The notes under the pieces were generated by a model. The model searched no databases. It saw only the letters and a list, made by a program, of their open reading frames with translations, and was not told the DNA's origin. Below are positions 47,450 to 57,427 of a stretch of DNA of 64,000 nucleotides, one piece after another. The stretch's first letter is position 1; the number at the start of each line of letters is the position of its first letter. The DNA is taken from contig NZ_LFIJ01000001.1 of NCBI RefSeq assembly GCF_001187555.1, forward strand, positions 1,328,169 through 1,392,168, read 5' to 3'. The translations under genes and the position numbers were made by a program. This DNA comes from Gilvimarinus polysaccharolyticus. GTDB lineage: Bacteria > Pseudomonadota > Gammaproteobacteria > Pseudomonadales > Cellvibrionaceae.

Positions 47450-48097
47450 TCACTTTTTACAAGGCGCCAAGATTGGCGCTAGATGTTTGGCGTTGGAAAT
47501 AAACTCTGCAACTTTAACCGGATCCTTTATGCCTGGGCTCGCCTCTACACCACCACTGACATCCACTGCACAGCAACCTGTAGCAGCAATAGCCTGTGCG
47601 ACATTAGCTGGAGTCAATCCACCAGCCAATATCACAGGGCTTGGCGGGTTGGCAGGCACCCGCTGCCAGTCAAAGGTAGCACCAGTACCACCAGGAACTC
47701 CCGGCTGGTACGCATCGAGCAACAAGCCCACCGCATTAGCATAAGGCTTCATGGCTGTATCGAGGTTTAAATCCGGACGCATTCTAATCGCTTTAAGGTA
47801 AGGCCGCTCAAACTGCTCACAAAACTCTGCCGTTTCATCGCCGTGAAACTGCAAAAGCTGCAGCGGTACCTCCCGCAATATCTGGTGTACTCTGGCCGCA
47901 GGTGCGTTAACGAACAAGCCCGTAATCGTTACCAGCGGTCCTGCCGCATAGGCGATCTCACGAGCCTGTGCGACGCTGACCGCACGTTTACTAGGCTCGT
48001 AAAACACCAAACCAACGGCATCGGCACCGCATTCGACCGCGTGCTGGACATCGACGACCCGAGTAATACCACATATTTTTACGCGCGAACTGCTCAA
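47450..48097 (-). CDS. trpF: Phosphoribosylanthranilate isomerase
   Basis: TrpF converts phosphoribosylanthranilate to CdRP in tryptophan synthesis. The best start is TTG 48097 (SSSRVKICGITR follows, AGG about 8 nt upstream), giving 215 residues; the frame is open to another TTG at 48151, which would add 18 untypical residues. The catalytic Cys is in VKICGITR and the general acid Asp in ILAGGLTPANV...CCAVDVSGGVEASPG. GLVFYEPSKRAV is a family mark. It is downstream of truA and directly before trpB. Confidence 0.93.
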   Translation of the reverse strand: MSSSRVKICGITRVVDVQHAVECGADAVGLVFYEPSKRAVSVAQAREIAYAAGPLVTITGLFVNAPAARVHQILREVPLQLLQFHGDETAEFCEQFERPYLKAIRMRPDLNLDTAMKPYANAVGLLLDAYQPGVPGGTGATFDWQRVPANPPSPVILAGGLTPANVAQAIAATGCCAVDVSGGVEASPGIKDPVKVAEFISNAKHLAPILAPCKK

Positions 48098-48171
48098 CCG
48101 GATTACCTGTATGCAAACCTTAACCGGCCAACTACAGATGAGTGGCCGCAATGGACGAATATTACCAGATT

Positions 48172-49071
48172 TTAATCATTTTTGCTGTAGCCTACCCTTC
48201 CCGCCAACTCACCGACCGGATCGGCAATAAATAATGGGCCCGGACTATTCTGCATCAAGCCAAAGCAACTGGGGTAATCAACCGCCACTAAATATAACCC
48301 ATTAGGGCGCGCGGTTGCTGCGCCCGCCGAACGATCTCTGGCCGCTAAAATCTCGGCTGGCCAATCTAGCGCGCGGGCACCTCTACCAACCTCAAGTAAG
48401 GCACCAACGATATTGCGCACCATATGATGTAAAAACGCATTGGCTTTAACCTCTAAAATAATGAGATCGCCCCGCCGGGAGAGGTGCAAATGCTCAATGC
48501 AACGCACTGGGCTACGAGCCTGACACTGTGAAGCTCGGTAAGAGGTGAAGTCGTGCTCTCCAACTAATGCCTGCGCGGCGTATGCCATAGCATCGACATC
48601 AAGCTTGTGGCGCACCCACGTCACCTGATCATGTAAAAGTGCCGGACGCGAGCTGGAATCGCTCAGTAAATACCGGTAAGCCCTGGATCTAGCACTAAAA
48701 CGCGCATGGAAATCATTGGTCACCAGCTGCGCCCAACACACACCCACACCGTCCGGTAAATGTGGACGTGCACCGAGCATCCAAGCCTTGGCTGGGCGAG
48801 TTGCCAGCGTATCAAAATGCACAACTTGCCCAGTAGCATGCACGCCCGCATCGGTTCGCCCTGCGCACACTAAACTAATAGGCTCATTTGCCACTTTAGA
48901 TAACGCCTGCTGCAAGTAACCCTGTACCGTCGCCACACCACCCGGCTGCAATTGAAAACCATGAAAATTCCGACCATTGTACTCAACCCCCAACGCTACC
49001 CGCTGCATACCTTCGGGCCACGGAGTGCCGGGGGAGATTTCACAATTGCGGGTATAGTATCGTTCTTGCAT
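48172..49071 (-). CDS. truA: tRNA pseudouridine(38-40) synthase
   Basis: TruA isomerises uridines 38-40 of the tRNA anticodon arm. The protein has 299 residues from ATG 49071. The catalytic Asp74 lies in AGRTDAGVHATGQVVHF, with ALGVEYNGRNFHGFQLQP and FLHHMVRNIVGALLEVGRG also conserved. A second ATG at 49008 would give the more usual N-terminus QRVALGVEY, but its ribosome site is poor too. It lies downstream of fimV, after a strong terminator, and heads the truA-trpF-trpBA run. Confidence 0.95.
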   Translation of the reverse strand: MQERYYTRNCEISPGTPWPEGMQRVALGVEYNGRNFHGFQLQPGGVATVQGYLQQALSKVANEPISLVCAGRTDAGVHATGQVVHFDTLATRPAKAWMLGARPHLPDGVGVCWAQLVTNDFHARFSARSRAYRYLLSDSSSRPALLHDQVTWVRHKLDVDAMAYAAQALVGEHDFTSYRASQCQARSPVRCIEHLHLSRRGDLIILEVKANAFLHHMVRNIVGALLEVGRGARALDWPAEILAARDRSAGAATARPNGLYLVAVDYPSCFGLMQNSPGPLFIADPVGELAGRVGYSKND

Positions 49072-49153
49072 AGCGTGGATCTATTATATGAAATGAACAA
49101 AAGTGTTATTTAGACCAATGCTTATCGGGCCAAACTATCTCTCTAAAATAAAA

Positions 49154-49185
49154 AAGGCCCTGCTCACTTAAGCGAGCAGGGCCTT
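49154..49185 (-). terminator. Intrinsic terminator after fimV
   Basis: A perfect 12-bp stem, AAGGCCCTGCTC (49154-49165) with GAGCAGGGCCTT (49174-49185), has an 8-nt loop. On the minus strand it ends in TTTTTTATTTT, a classic factor-independent terminator. It separates fimV from truA. Confidence 0.88.
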
Positions 49186-49201
49186 AAAAACAGCCGAGAA
49201 A

Positions 49202-52141
49202 TTAGCCTCGGGCTTTATCTAGCAAGCTAAGCGCCTCTGCCTTTTGAGCTTCATCGCCCTCTTCGGCAACTTCAGACAAAATATCACGAGCACCGTCTAA
49301 ATCACCCATATCGATATAAGCTCGAGCCAAATCAAGCTTGGTGGTCACTTCATCGCTGTCCGCCAGAAAATCGAGATCTTCATCTTCGGAATCAGCATCG
49401 CCGCCCTGCTCGGACAAAGCATCAAGTTCTGCAGTTGCTTGATCAGCAACGTCGGTATCCAAACCACTTAACGCCTGCTCAAAATCATCATCGTCATCAA
49501 ACATTCCAGACTCAACGGCAGTCTCGCCCGCAGCCGGCTCACTGGCAGCGTCCAAGCCAGCCAAGTCTTCGTCCATTGAGGCTAAATCAAAATCATCCAT
49601 AGCCTTATCTAGATCAAAGTCATCCGCATCGTCGTCAGCCAAATCCAATGTTGGAACTTGCTCTTCTACGCTCTGCGCTAACTCTGCAGCAACATCCTCA
49701 GAGGCCGGTATATCAGCCTCTAAGTCTAACGGAGCATCGAAAGAGAAATCTTCGTCTAGCAGTGGCGTCTCATCCAGTAAGGCCGCATCCGCATCCGCAT
49801 CCTCAGCCTCGCCGCCAGAACCTAAATCAAAGTCTAAATCATCCAGCTCATCGACACTGCTCGACTGACTGACTTCAGGCTCAGCAACAACGCCAACCGA
49901 ATCTTCATCGTCGTCTAGACTAAACTCAAGATCATCCAACATCAGGGAGTCTTGCTGATCATCTGCCATCCCAGTCAGCTCCTCAGCTTCGGGCTCCGCG
50001 ACGGCAGTATCGTCATCATCTAAATTAAACTCGAGCAACGACTCGTCAGTGCTGTCATCTTCTTCCAAGTCAAACGATAGATCATAGCTAGTCGTCGACT
50101 CATCTAGTTCGACTTCATCGCTAACGCTACTGACGTCATCCATCTCGTCTAAATCATCAGACAGATCGAAGTCAAAGTCATCATCTAAAGCAGTATCTGC
50201 TGACGGTGCGTCTTCTAGGTCCAAGTCAAATGCCTGGCCATCATCTAAAGCATCGCCCTGCGCTGGACTTAATGCCGCGCCTGCCGGAGCAACAAACTCG
50301 ACCGCACCGGGAAAATGCTGGGTACGTAAACTATAAGCTCGGGCAACACTACTCTCATCATTTTGCTCAACGATGCTAGTAAGACGCGCATCGAAGGACT
50401 CTAAATTATTACTCTCACCGTACACCTCAAGCAGCTTAAGGTTGATCGGCATTGAATTCGGCTCGCGCTCAAGACCAGACAACAACATCTCTTCGGCTTG
50501 CTCATATTTACCCAGAGCAATATAGATGTCAGCCTCACCGACAACATCACCGGTTTCAGCCTCGACACTCTCGTGGGCTGCCACATCGGCCTCATCAAAT
50601 AAAGCCTCATCTAACTCGCCATGCTCAGCCTCGCCATCCGAGTGATCCGCCTGAAACTGATCATCGTCCTCATCAAAGGCAATTGGATCATCGTAATCAT
50701 CGGGTGAAAAATCATCGCCATCGTCATCATTAGAGGCTCGCTTACGCAACACAACCACAATCACAACAACTATCAATACCAGTGCCAAAACAATCCACAG
50801 CAGATTGTCCATCAGCTTATCCATCAGCGTGGGCTCTGGAGCGCGACGTATAACCTTGCTGGTGTTACGAACAGGCTCCTGCACCTCAGGCTCAACCGGA
50901 GCAGGCTCGACTGCCGCTACAGCTTCCTCAGCTTCGGCCGCACTCTCGACCACAGCAGAAGATTCAACACTCCCTGACTGAGCTTCCGCGTCTGCTTCAG
51001 CGACAGCACTTACGCCGTCTTGAGCATCGACACCATCTTGCTGTGCAGCGACTTCTAATGCACGCATTTGATCATTACTAACAGCTAGCAAGCGCTCCAT
51101 GGTCTCGATTTGATCTTCCAAATCACCCACTCTCGAGCGCAGCTCGGAGTTTTCACCACGGGTACGGGCCAACTCGTCTTTAGTATCGGTTAACTCACGC
51201 GTTAACTGCGCACTGCCCGTATCACCAGCACCCGCATTGCGGCTAGACTCTTCCGAGCGATCACTGCCAGAGGCCAAACGCAGACGACCACTAACTTCAG
51301 TTGGACTACCTGTATTTGCTCTATTGCGACCGGAGCCGTCAAGTTGAGCGCCCATTGCGTTGCCAGACCACTCACGATTTTGCTCAGCTACCTGGCTTAT
51401 GGCTTGGCGATTATTAAGCTCACGAACTTCATTTTCAGATGGGATACGCAAAACCTGACCTTTGCGCATCAGGTTTATATTGTTGCGTATAAATGCCTCA
51501 GGATTAGCCTTTTGGATAGCCAGCATTGTTTGGTGAATAGACGCATTACCTGGACGGTGATCACGAGCTATTTCCCACAGTGTGTCATTGGCTTTGACCG
51601 GGCCATATACATCGCCTCTGGTAGCATCACCCGATACGGCGCCGGAGTCATCGCGCTGCCGTACCGGCTCGCTCTTTGCTGGCCGGCTTTTAGATTCAAT
51701 GGTGGTGACACTGCCCTGCACTGGCGCAGCACGCTCACCGGAGAAGGTAGGTAGGTCTAGCAACAGCGTATATTCACGCATCACCCGACCACTGGTCCAG
51801 CGCATATCTACCACAAAGCTTAGATAAGGCTCGCGCACAGGATCACGGCTAGTTACTGCTACAAATGGTCCATTAGGGCCATCGGCTATAACGTTAAAGC
51901 GCAATTGCGTATAAAAGAACGATCGCTCAAGGCCGACTTTCTCAAAGTCTTCTTGCGTTCCCAATTTTATGATGATCTGGTCAGCACTCAAATCACCAAG
52001 ATCACGCAGACTAATATGGGCGTCAAGCGGCTGATTAAGAGACGAATTTAGCGATATGTCACCGAGCCCCAACGCCAATACAGAGCGCGAAACCAACAGT
52101 GATAAAACCCCAAGCAGTATTACCAGCTTACGAAGATGCAT
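49202..52141 (-). CDS. fimV: FimV-like polar hub protein
   Basis: FimV proteins are bitopic membrane hubs for type IV pili, twitching and polar signalling. The product has 979 residues: signal peptide (1-24), FimV N-terminal domain (25-130), LysM (about 178-233; NDTLWEIARDHRPGN...MRKGQVLRIP), and a coiled coil (about 310-365). One membrane helix (LLWIVLALVLIVVVIVVVL, about 445-465) leads to a very acidic cytoplasmic region with a TPR part, and the C-terminal FimV motif TTKLDLARAYIDMGDLDGARDIL. LysM binds peptidoglycan. AAAAGGA precedes the ATG. Confidence 0.94.
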   Translation of the reverse strand: MHLRKLVILLGVLSLLVSRSVLALGLGDISLNSSLNQPLDAHISLRDLGDLSADQIIIKLGTQEDFEKVGLERSFFYTQLRFNVIADGPNGPFVAVTSRDPVREPYLSFVVDMRWTSGRVMREYTLLLDLPTFSGERAAPVQGSVTTIESKSRPAKSEPVRQRDDSGAVSGDATRGDVYGPVKANDTLWEIARDHRPGNASIHQTMLAIQKANPEAFIRNNINLMRKGQVLRIPSENEVRELNNRQAISQVAEQNREWSGNAMGAQLDGSGRNRANTGSPTEVSGRLRLASGSDRSEESSRNAGAGDTGSAQLTRELTDTKDELARTRGENSELRSRVGDLEDQIETMERLLAVSNDQMRALEVAAQQDGVDAQDGVSAVAEADAEAQSGSVESSAVVESAAEAEEAVAAVEPAPVEPEVQEPVRNTSKVIRRAPEPTLMDKLMDNLLWIVLALVLIVVVIVVVLRKRASNDDDGDDFSPDDYDDPIAFDEDDDQFQADHSDGEAEHGELDEALFDEADVAAHESVEAETGDVVGEADIYIALGKYEQAEEMLLSGLEREPNSMPINLKLLEVYGESNNLESFDARLTSIVEQNDESSVARAYSLRTQHFPGAVEFVAPAGAALSPAQGDALDDGQAFDLDLEDAPSADTALDDDFDFDLSDDLDEMDDVSSVSDEVELDESTTSYDLSFDLEEDDSTDESLLEFNLDDDDTAVAEPEAEELTGMADDQQDSLMLDDLEFSLDDDEDSVGVVAEPEVSQSSSVDELDDLDFDLGSGGEAEDADADAALLDETPLLDEDFSFDAPLDLEADIPASEDVAAELAQSVEEQVPTLDLADDDADDFDLDKAMDDFDLASMDEDLAGLDAASEPAAGETAVESGMFDDDDDFEQALSGLDTDVADQATAELDALSEQGGDADSEDEDLDFLADSDEVTTKLDLARAYIDMGDLDGARDILSEVAEEGDEAQKAEALSLLDKARG

Positions 52142-52480
52142 AGCATTTTCCTTTTATTGTCTCCCCCGGCCTCCTGACGACCACCCGCCATTGGACATCC
52201 TGTCAGCCACAAAGCTGTGGCGCGGCATTCCCGAAATTATTGTAATGAGGTTTTGCAACCTCGAATGTTTCTTCACTAATAGCCGTAAGTATTCATTATA
52301 AATAGCTTTTTATCAATACTTAACCCCATAGTGCACCCTGCTATTCGGTTGCTTTTTGGACAAAATAGGCTGTGTTTTAATAAAAAGCGTAAAAATGCGA
52401 CAGCGTTCAACAAAAAAGCCTCAACCCACAAGGGCCAAGGCTTGATGCAAACGAGCCCACGACAATGAATATCGGCTCGA
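52142..52480. other. Intergenic region between asd and fimV
   Basis: This 339-nt gap holds the asd terminator (52416-52443) at its asd-proximal end and presumably the fimV promoter. Apart from these, no gene or repeat is seen. Confidence 0.5.
52416..52443 (-). terminator. Intrinsic terminator after asd
   Basis: On the minus strand AAGCCTTGGCCC pairs with GGGTTGAGGCTT over 12 positions (nine Watson-Crick, three G-U) around a TTGT loop. A run of T follows. It lies about 40 nt after the asd stop. Confidence 0.75.
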
Positions 52481-53593
52481 TTACGCGTTACGCAACACTT
52501 GCAGCATACGGCGCAAAGGTTCTGCCGCACCCCACAACAATTGGTCGCCAACAGTAAAGGCATTAAGGTATTCACCACCCATACTAAGCTTACGTAAACG
52601 CCCTACCGGTACAGTTAAAGTACCTGTTACCGCGGTAGGTGTCAGATCACGAATTGTGGCGGGCTTATCGTTAGGTACGACTTTAACCCACTCGTTATGA
52701 CTGGCTATCATTTGCTCAATTTCATCTAGGGGTACATCTTTTTTCAGCTTAATGGTTAACGCTTGCGCATGACAACGCATGGCACCGATCCGCACACAAG
52801 TACCATCAAGCGGAATTGGATTGCCACCTGTTCCCAAAATTTTGTTGGTCTCAGCCTGCGCCTTCCACTCTTCACGACTTTGGCCACTCTCAAGCTGGCT
52901 ATCAATAAACGGCAGCACACTACCCGCCAACGGAGCACCAAAATTTTCGCTAGGGAAATCGGCCGAGCGCATAGTGGCCGCCACTTTGCGATCAATATCG
53001 AGGATCGCCGAAGCCGGATCTGCCAGCTCGCCCGCTACGCCATCACGAATGGTGCCCATTTGCTCAATCAACTCACGCATATTGCGTGCACCAGCACCAG
53101 AGGCTGCCTGGTAAGTCATAGAAGTGGCCCATTCAACCAAGTCGTTGGCAAACAAACCGCCCAGCCCCATCAGCATCAAGCTAACAGTACAATTACCACC
53201 AATGTAGTTTTTAACACCGCGCGCCAAACCATCTTGAATCACGTTAAGGTTGACCGGGTCGAGTACGATCAAGGCATCATTATTCATGCGCAAGCTAGAT
53301 GCCGCATCAATCCAGTAACCATCCCAACCTGCGCCACGCAAGTCAGCAAACACGGCTTTAGTGTAATCACCCCCCTGACAAGAGATGATCACATCTAGCT
53401 GCTTGAGGTCGTCAATAGAGAAAGCATCTTTTAGCGGTGGCAATCCTGCGGCCACGTTAGGCGCTGCACCACCAACATTGGAGGTGGTAAAAAATACCGG
53501 CTCAATGCCGTCAAAATCGTTCTCGGACTGCATGCGCTCCATTAGGACAGAACCGACCATACCACGCCAACCTACAAAACCTACTTTCATCAT
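52481..53593 (-). CDS. asd: Aspartate-semialdehyde dehydrogenase
   Basis: Asd reduces aspartyl phosphate to the semialdehyde that feeds lysine, threonine, methionine and cell-wall diaminopimelate. The protein has 370 residues, as in other gammaproteobacteria. The NADP loop is [14 protein letters not shown], the catalytic Cys135 is in [16 protein letters not shown], and the later [10 protein letters not shown] carries the Arg and His for substrate binding. Two adjacent ATG codons (53593 and 53590) could start it. It follows leuB, with a hairpin between. Confidence 0.97.
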   Translation of the reverse strand: MMKVGFVGWRGMVGSVLMERMQSENDFDGIEPVFFTTSNVGGAAPNVAAGLPPLKDAFSIDDLKQLDVIISCQGGDYTKAVFADLRGAGWDGYWIDAASSLRMNNDALIVLDPVNLNVIQDGLARGVKNYIGGNCTVSLMLMGLGGLFANDLVEWATSMTYQAASGAGARNMRELIEQMGTIRDGVAGELADPASAILDIDRKVAATMRSADFPSENFGAPLAGSVLPFIDSQLESGQSREEWKAQAETNKILGTGGNPIPLDGTCVRIGAMRCHAQALTIKLKKDVPLDEIEQMIASHNEWVKVVPNDKPATIRDLTPTAVTGTLTVPVGRLRKLSMGGEYLNAFTVGDQLLWGAAEPLRRMLQVLRNA

Positions 53594-53628
53594 TGACTCT
53601 CTTTAACTCTTTGGATTGAGTGAATTAA

Positions 53629-53667
53629 GGCTTTTATTTAGCGCCTCGTGAGCGCTGTTAAAAAGCC
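53629..53667 (-). terminator. Two-tier hairpin between leuB and asd
   Basis: Outer arms GGCTTTT (53629-53635) and AAAAGCC (53661-53667) and inner arms AGCGC (53640-53644) and GCGCT (53652-53656) pair, with an internal loop between the two tiers. It lies between the leuB stop and the asd start. No T-run follows beyond the stem, so it may be a partial terminator or an mRNA-processing element. Confidence 0.4.
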
Positions 53668-53706
53668 CTATTATCTTGCCGCAAATAGTGACTGGCTGCA
53701 AACGGA

Positions 53707-54789
53707 TCAAGCCTGATAAAGCGCGGCCAATACCGCATCGCCCATCTCACAAGTGCCGACCTTAGTCGTCCCTGGAGTATAAATATCGGCTGTACGTAAA
53801 CCTTGATCCAACACCACGCCAACCGCCGCATCAATAGCATCGGCACTTTTGGTCAAGCCCAACGAATAGCGCAGCATCATCGAAACCGACAAAATCGTTG
53901 CCAGCGGGTTAGCGATGCCCTGCCCTGCGATATCTGGCGCTGAACCATGACACGGCTCATACATACCGCGACCATCTTTATCTAGCGAAGCCGACGGCAA
54001 CATACCAATAGAGCCGGTTAACATCGCCGCTGCATCTGACAAGATATCGCCAAACATATTGCCTGTAACCAATACATCAAACTGCTTAGGCGCCCGCACC
54101 AGCTGCATCGCGGCGTTATCGACATACATATGTGACAACTCAACATCTGGATACTCAGGCGCCAAGCGATCCATCACCTCACGCCATAAAATAGTCGCTT
54201 CTAGGACATTGGCTTTATCAACTGAGCAAACTTTCTTGCTGCGCTTACGCGCCATTTCAAAAGCAGTACGGCCAATCCGCTCGATCTCACTCTCGGAATA
54301 CTTGTAAGTATTGTAACCTTCACGCTCACCGTTTTCTAAAGTGCGAATCCCACGCGGCTCACCAAAGTAAATACCACCAGTTAACTCGCGCACAATCAAA
54401 ATATCCAAACCGGAAACCACCTCAGGCTTTAAGCTTGAGGCCTCAACCAGCTGTGGATATAACAACGCTGGACGCAAATTCGCGTACAAGCCTAACGACG
54501 AGCGAATTTTTAACAAACCACGCTCGGGACGAATCGCGCGATCAATGGTGTCCCACTTGGGGCCGCCAACGGCCCCCAATAAGATTGCATCGCACTCGCG
54601 TGCACGGGCAACAGCCGCATCGGTAAGCGGCTCGCCATGCACATCGATAGAGGCACCACCAATCAGTTCACCGATAAACTCTAACTGCAAATCATCGTGC
54701 GTATTAACGGCATCAAGCACACGACGCGCTTGAGCAACAATTTCCGGGCCAATACCGTCACCCGGCAAAATCATAATTTTTTTAGTCAC
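53707..54789 (-). CDS. leuB: 3-isopropylmalate dehydrogenase
   Basis: LeuB oxidises 3-isopropylmalate to 2-ketoisocaproate in leucine synthesis. The start is GTG 54789, with AGGAG 5 nt upstream, giving 360 residues, the normal length; the GTG at 54795 overlaps the ribosome site. Motifs are [12 protein letters not shown], the substrate Arg residues in [25 protein letters not shown]-like [15 protein letters not shown], the metal Asp in [16 protein letters not shown], and the NAD-binding [14 protein letters not shown]. It belongs to the leuC-leuD-VOC-leuB operon. Confidence 0.97.
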   Translation of the reverse strand: MTKKIMILPGDGIGPEIVAQARRVLDAVNTHDDLQLEFIGELIGGASIDVHGEPLTDAAVARARECDAILLGAVGGPKWDTIDRAIRPERGLLKIRSSLGLYANLRPALLYPQLVEASSLKPEVVSGLDILIVRELTGGIYFGEPRGIRTLENGEREGYNTYKYSESEIERIGRTAFEMARKRSKKVCSVDKANVLEATILWREVMDRLAPEYPDVELSHMYVDNAAMQLVRAPKQFDVLVTGNMFGDILSDAAAMLTGSIGMLPSASLDKDGRGMYEPCHGSAPDIAGQGIANPLATILSVSMMLRYSLGLTKSADAIDAAVGVVLDQGLRTADIYTPGTTKVGTCEMGDAVLAALYQA

Positions 54790-54831
54790 ATCCACTCCTA
54801 ATTATTTCAATAGCGCAGGTCGCAATAAAAC

Positions 54832-55143
54832 TTATAAACTCGGCACGCCATACATCTCGACAATTTTTTCATCTTGTGCCGCAGGCGAAAAACTTTCCCA
54901 CTCAACACCATTAACATCAAAATCGCTCGCAAAACCATCCACACTGTCATCTTCAAAACCGAGATGACGCATCTGACCGGCCTTAGCAGGAATTTCATTA
55001 ATTGAAAAATTCAACGTATCGGTACGCCACATTGCATATTTTTCTGGCACAACAACAGTTGGCGGCCCACCTAAGCGCTGCGAATAATCCGCAATCGAAC
55101 TGGTTAATTCCTTTACCGCCAAAGCAATATGAAATCGCTTCAT
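54832..55143 (-). CDS. VOC-fold (glyoxalase-like) protein
   Basis: This 103-residue protein begins FHIALAVKELTSSIADYSQRLGG, the typical first beta-alpha unit of vicinal-oxygen-chelate proteins. RHLGFEDDSVDGFASDF follows, with a His and Glu that could bind metal. It is short, so a dimer is likely. The substrate is unknown. It sits inside the leucine operon between leuD (36 nt) and leuB (42 nt), so it is co-expressed with leucine synthesis. Ribosome site AAGGAAA precedes the ATG. Confidence 0.72.
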   Translation of the reverse strand: MKRFHIALAVKELTSSIADYSQRLGGPPTVVVPEKYAMWRTDTLNFSINEIPAKAGQMRHLGFEDDSVDGFASDFDVNGVEWESFSPAAQDEKIVEMYGVPSL

Positions 55144-55179
55144 GCTATATTTCCTTATTTAAAGCTCTAGGGTATTCGA

Positions 55180-55830
55180 TTAATTCTTTACCGCATCAAA
55201 CAACCATGGCGCACTTTCACGCTGTTTAGATTCGTAAGCATTAATGGCATCGGCCTGCTCCAGCGTTAAAGCAATATCATCCAAGCCATTCAACAGGCAA
55301 TGCTTGCGAAACTCATCCACTTCGAACGAAAAGGCCGCACCCGATGGCGTCAGTACTTTTTGACTAGGTAAATCGATAGTCAACTCATAACCTTCATTAG
55401 CGTACAGCTCGGAAAACAATTGATCCACCTCAGCTTCGCTAAGCACTAACGGCAACAAGCCATTTTTAAAACAATTATTGTAAAAAATATCGGCAAAGCT
55501 CGGCGCGATAACACAGCGGAAACCATAGTCATCCAACGCCCAAGGAGCATGCTCACGGGACGATCCGCAGCCAAAGTTTTTACGCGCCAACAGCACACTA
55601 GCGCCTTGATAGCGAGCTTGATTTAACGCAAACTCTTGATTCAGAGGCCGCCCTGTACACTCTTGATCAGGTTGCCCTTCATCTAAATAGCGCAACTCAT
55701 CAAACAAATTTTTACCAAACCCCGTGCGTTTAATCGATTTTAAAAACTGCTTGGGGATAATCATATCAGTATCAACATTGGCCCGATCCATAGGCGCCGC
55801 AATACCGGTAACTCTATTAAAACTTTTCAT
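55180..55830 (-). CDS. leuD: 3-isopropylmalate dehydratase small subunit
   Basis: LeuD is the swivelling domain of isopropylmalate isomerase and pairs with LeuC. It has 216 residues. The signature is [25 protein letters not shown], with [20 protein letters not shown] at the N-terminus. GGAGAG precedes the ATG. It follows leuC by 12 nt. Confidence 0.97.
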   Translation of the reverse strand: MKSFNRVTGIAAPMDRANVDTDMIIPKQFLKSIKRTGFGKNLFDELRYLDEGQPDQECTGRPLNQEFALNQARYQGASVLLARKNFGCGSSREHAPWALDDYGFRCVIAPSFADIFYNNCFKNGLLPLVLSEAEVDQLFSELYANEGYELTIDLPSQKVLTPSGAAFSFEVDEFRKHCLLNGLDDIALTLEQADAINAYESKQRESAPWLFDAVKN

Positions 55831-55842
55831 ATTTCTCTCCGG

Positions 55843-57270
55843 TTAACTGCGCACAAAATCACGAACATCAACAAAATGGCCAGCAATCGCAGCGGCCGCC
55901 GCCATCGCAGGGCTCACTAAATGGGTTCGTCCACCGTAGCCTTGACGCCCCTCGAAATTACGATTTGAAGTCGATGCACAATGCTCTCCTGCACCTAGCT
56001 TGTCGGCGTTCATGGCAAGACACATAGAGCAACCAGGCTCACGCCACTCAAACCCAGCGGCGACAAAAATTTTATCCAACCCCTCAGCCTCAGCTTGGGC
56101 TTTTACCACCCCAGAGCCAGGCACCACCATTGCTTGCTTAACACTGCTGGACTTTTGACGCCCCTTAACCACCAAAGCCGCAGCACGAATATCCTCGATC
56201 CGAGAGTTAGTGCAAGAGCCAATAAACACTCTATCAAGCTTAATGTCGGCAATTTTCTGGCCCGCCTCAAGCCCCATATACTCCAGCGCGCGCAACATTC
56301 CCTCACGCTTAACCGCGTCCGGCTCATCGGCTGGCGCTGGCACTGTGGCATTAATATCCGCCACCATATCGGGTGATGTACCCCAGCTAACTTGCGGCAA
56401 AATATCGGCACCATTTAACTCAACAACCGCATCAAAATGAGCCCCTTCATCAGAGGTTAACTCACGCCATGCGGTAACAGCCTTTTCCCAGTTTTCACCC
56501 GTGGGCGCGTAAGGGCGCCCTTTTACGTATTCAATTGTAGTGTCATCTACCGCGACCATACCCGCGCGTGCACCCGCCTCAATAGCCATATTGCACACAG
56601 TCATTCGGCCTTCCATGCTCATATCGCGAAACACATCGCCGGCAAACTCAACGGCATAGCCGGTGCCGCCAGCCGTGCCGATTTTACCGATAATGGCAAG
56701 CACCACGTCTTTGGGAGTGACGCCTTCGCCCAACTTACCATTAACATCAATGCGCATATTGCCCATTTTTTTAGCCACCAAACACTGGGTCGCCAAGACA
56801 TGCTCTACTTCGCTAGTGCCAATACCATGAGCAAGCGCACCAAGCGCACCGTTAGTGGCGGTGTGGGAATCACCGCACACAATGGTCATACCCGGCAAAC
56901 AAGCACCCGACTCAGGCCCCACCACGTGCACAATACCCTGGCGAAGATCGTTAATTTTGTATTCGACAATACCGTACTCATCGCAGTTATCGTCTAATGT
57001 CTGCACTTGAATCAAAGACACCGGATCTTCGATACCACTAACACCTGAGGCACGCTCTTTAATTGTGGTTGGAACATTGTGATCAGGTGTGGCCAATATA
57101 GAGTCGACGCGCCAAGGTTTACGTCCCGCGATACGCAGCCCAGCAAAAGCTTGCGGTGACGTCACCTCGTGAACAATATGCCGGTCGATATAAATCAATG
57201 CCGAACCGTCGTCGCGCTGCTGCACAAGGTGAGCATCCCAAAGCTTGTCGTAAAGAGTTTTTGCGGTCAT
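55843..57270 (-). CDS. leuC: 3-isopropylmalate dehydratase large subunit
   Basis: LeuC is the 4Fe-4S subunit of isopropylmalate isomerase, which moves the hydroxyl of 2-isopropylmalate. It has 475 residues. Cluster cysteines lie in [18 protein letters not shown] and [12 protein letters not shown]. Substrate and catalytic motifs [32 protein letters not shown] are intact. GAGG lies 6 nt before the ATG. It is the first gene of the leucine operon and is divergent from a LysR regulator. Confidence 0.98.
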   Translation of the reverse strand: MTAKTLYDKLWDAHLVQQRDDGSALIYIDRHIVHEVTSPQAFAGLRIAGRKPWRVDSILATPDHNVPTTIKERASGVSGIEDPVSLIQVQTLDDNCDEYGIVEYKINDLRQGIVHVVGPESGACLPGMTIVCGDSHTATNGALGALAHGIGTSEVEHVLATQCLVAKKMGNMRIDVNGKLGEGVTPKDVVLAIIGKIGTAGGTGYAVEFAGDVFRDMSMEGRMTVCNMAIEAGARAGMVAVDDTTIEYVKGRPYAPTGENWEKAVTAWRELTSDEGAHFDAVVELNGADILPQVSWGTSPDMVADINATVPAPADEPDAVKREGMLRALEYMGLEAGQKIADIKLDRVFIGSCTNSRIEDIRAAALVVKGRQKSSSVKQAMVVPGSGVVKAQAEAEGLDKIFVAAGFEWREPGCSMCLAMNADKLGAGEHCASTSNRNFEGRQGYGGRTHLVSPAMAAAAAIAGHFVDVRDFVRS

Positions 57271-57397
57271 GTTGCCCTCGCTGGTGATTTGGCGATGTCA
57301 TATCACGCCGAAATGACATCTATTTACCAATATATTTTGTGGAGCCAATAATATCGCGGGGCAACAAATAAAACAAATTCATATTTTTCATCTTTTC

Positions 57398-57414
57398 CAT
57401 TCCGAACAGGAATG
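57398..57414 (+). promoter_or_regulatory. Candidate LysR-type regulator binding site
   Basis: CATTCCGAACAGGAATG is a perfect 6-5-6 inverted repeat and contains the LysR-family T-N11-A core (T57400, A57412). It lies in the 157-nt leuC/lysR-type divergent region, 13 nt before the regulator's ATG. It would suit autoregulation and possibly leuC control. Confidence 0.6.
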
Positions 57415-57427
57415 ATACTCTAACCCC

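Noticed and set aside
49250-50750. Repetitive-looking Asp/Glu codon stretch in fimV
   Set aside because: It is low-complexity acidic coding sequence typical of the FimV cytoplasmic region, not a DNA repeat array or CRISPR.
52763-53398. Open frame of 211 codons antisense to asd
   Set aside because: It lies wholly within a confidently identified gene, has no ribosome site or recognisable domain, and its composition is that of a shadow frame.
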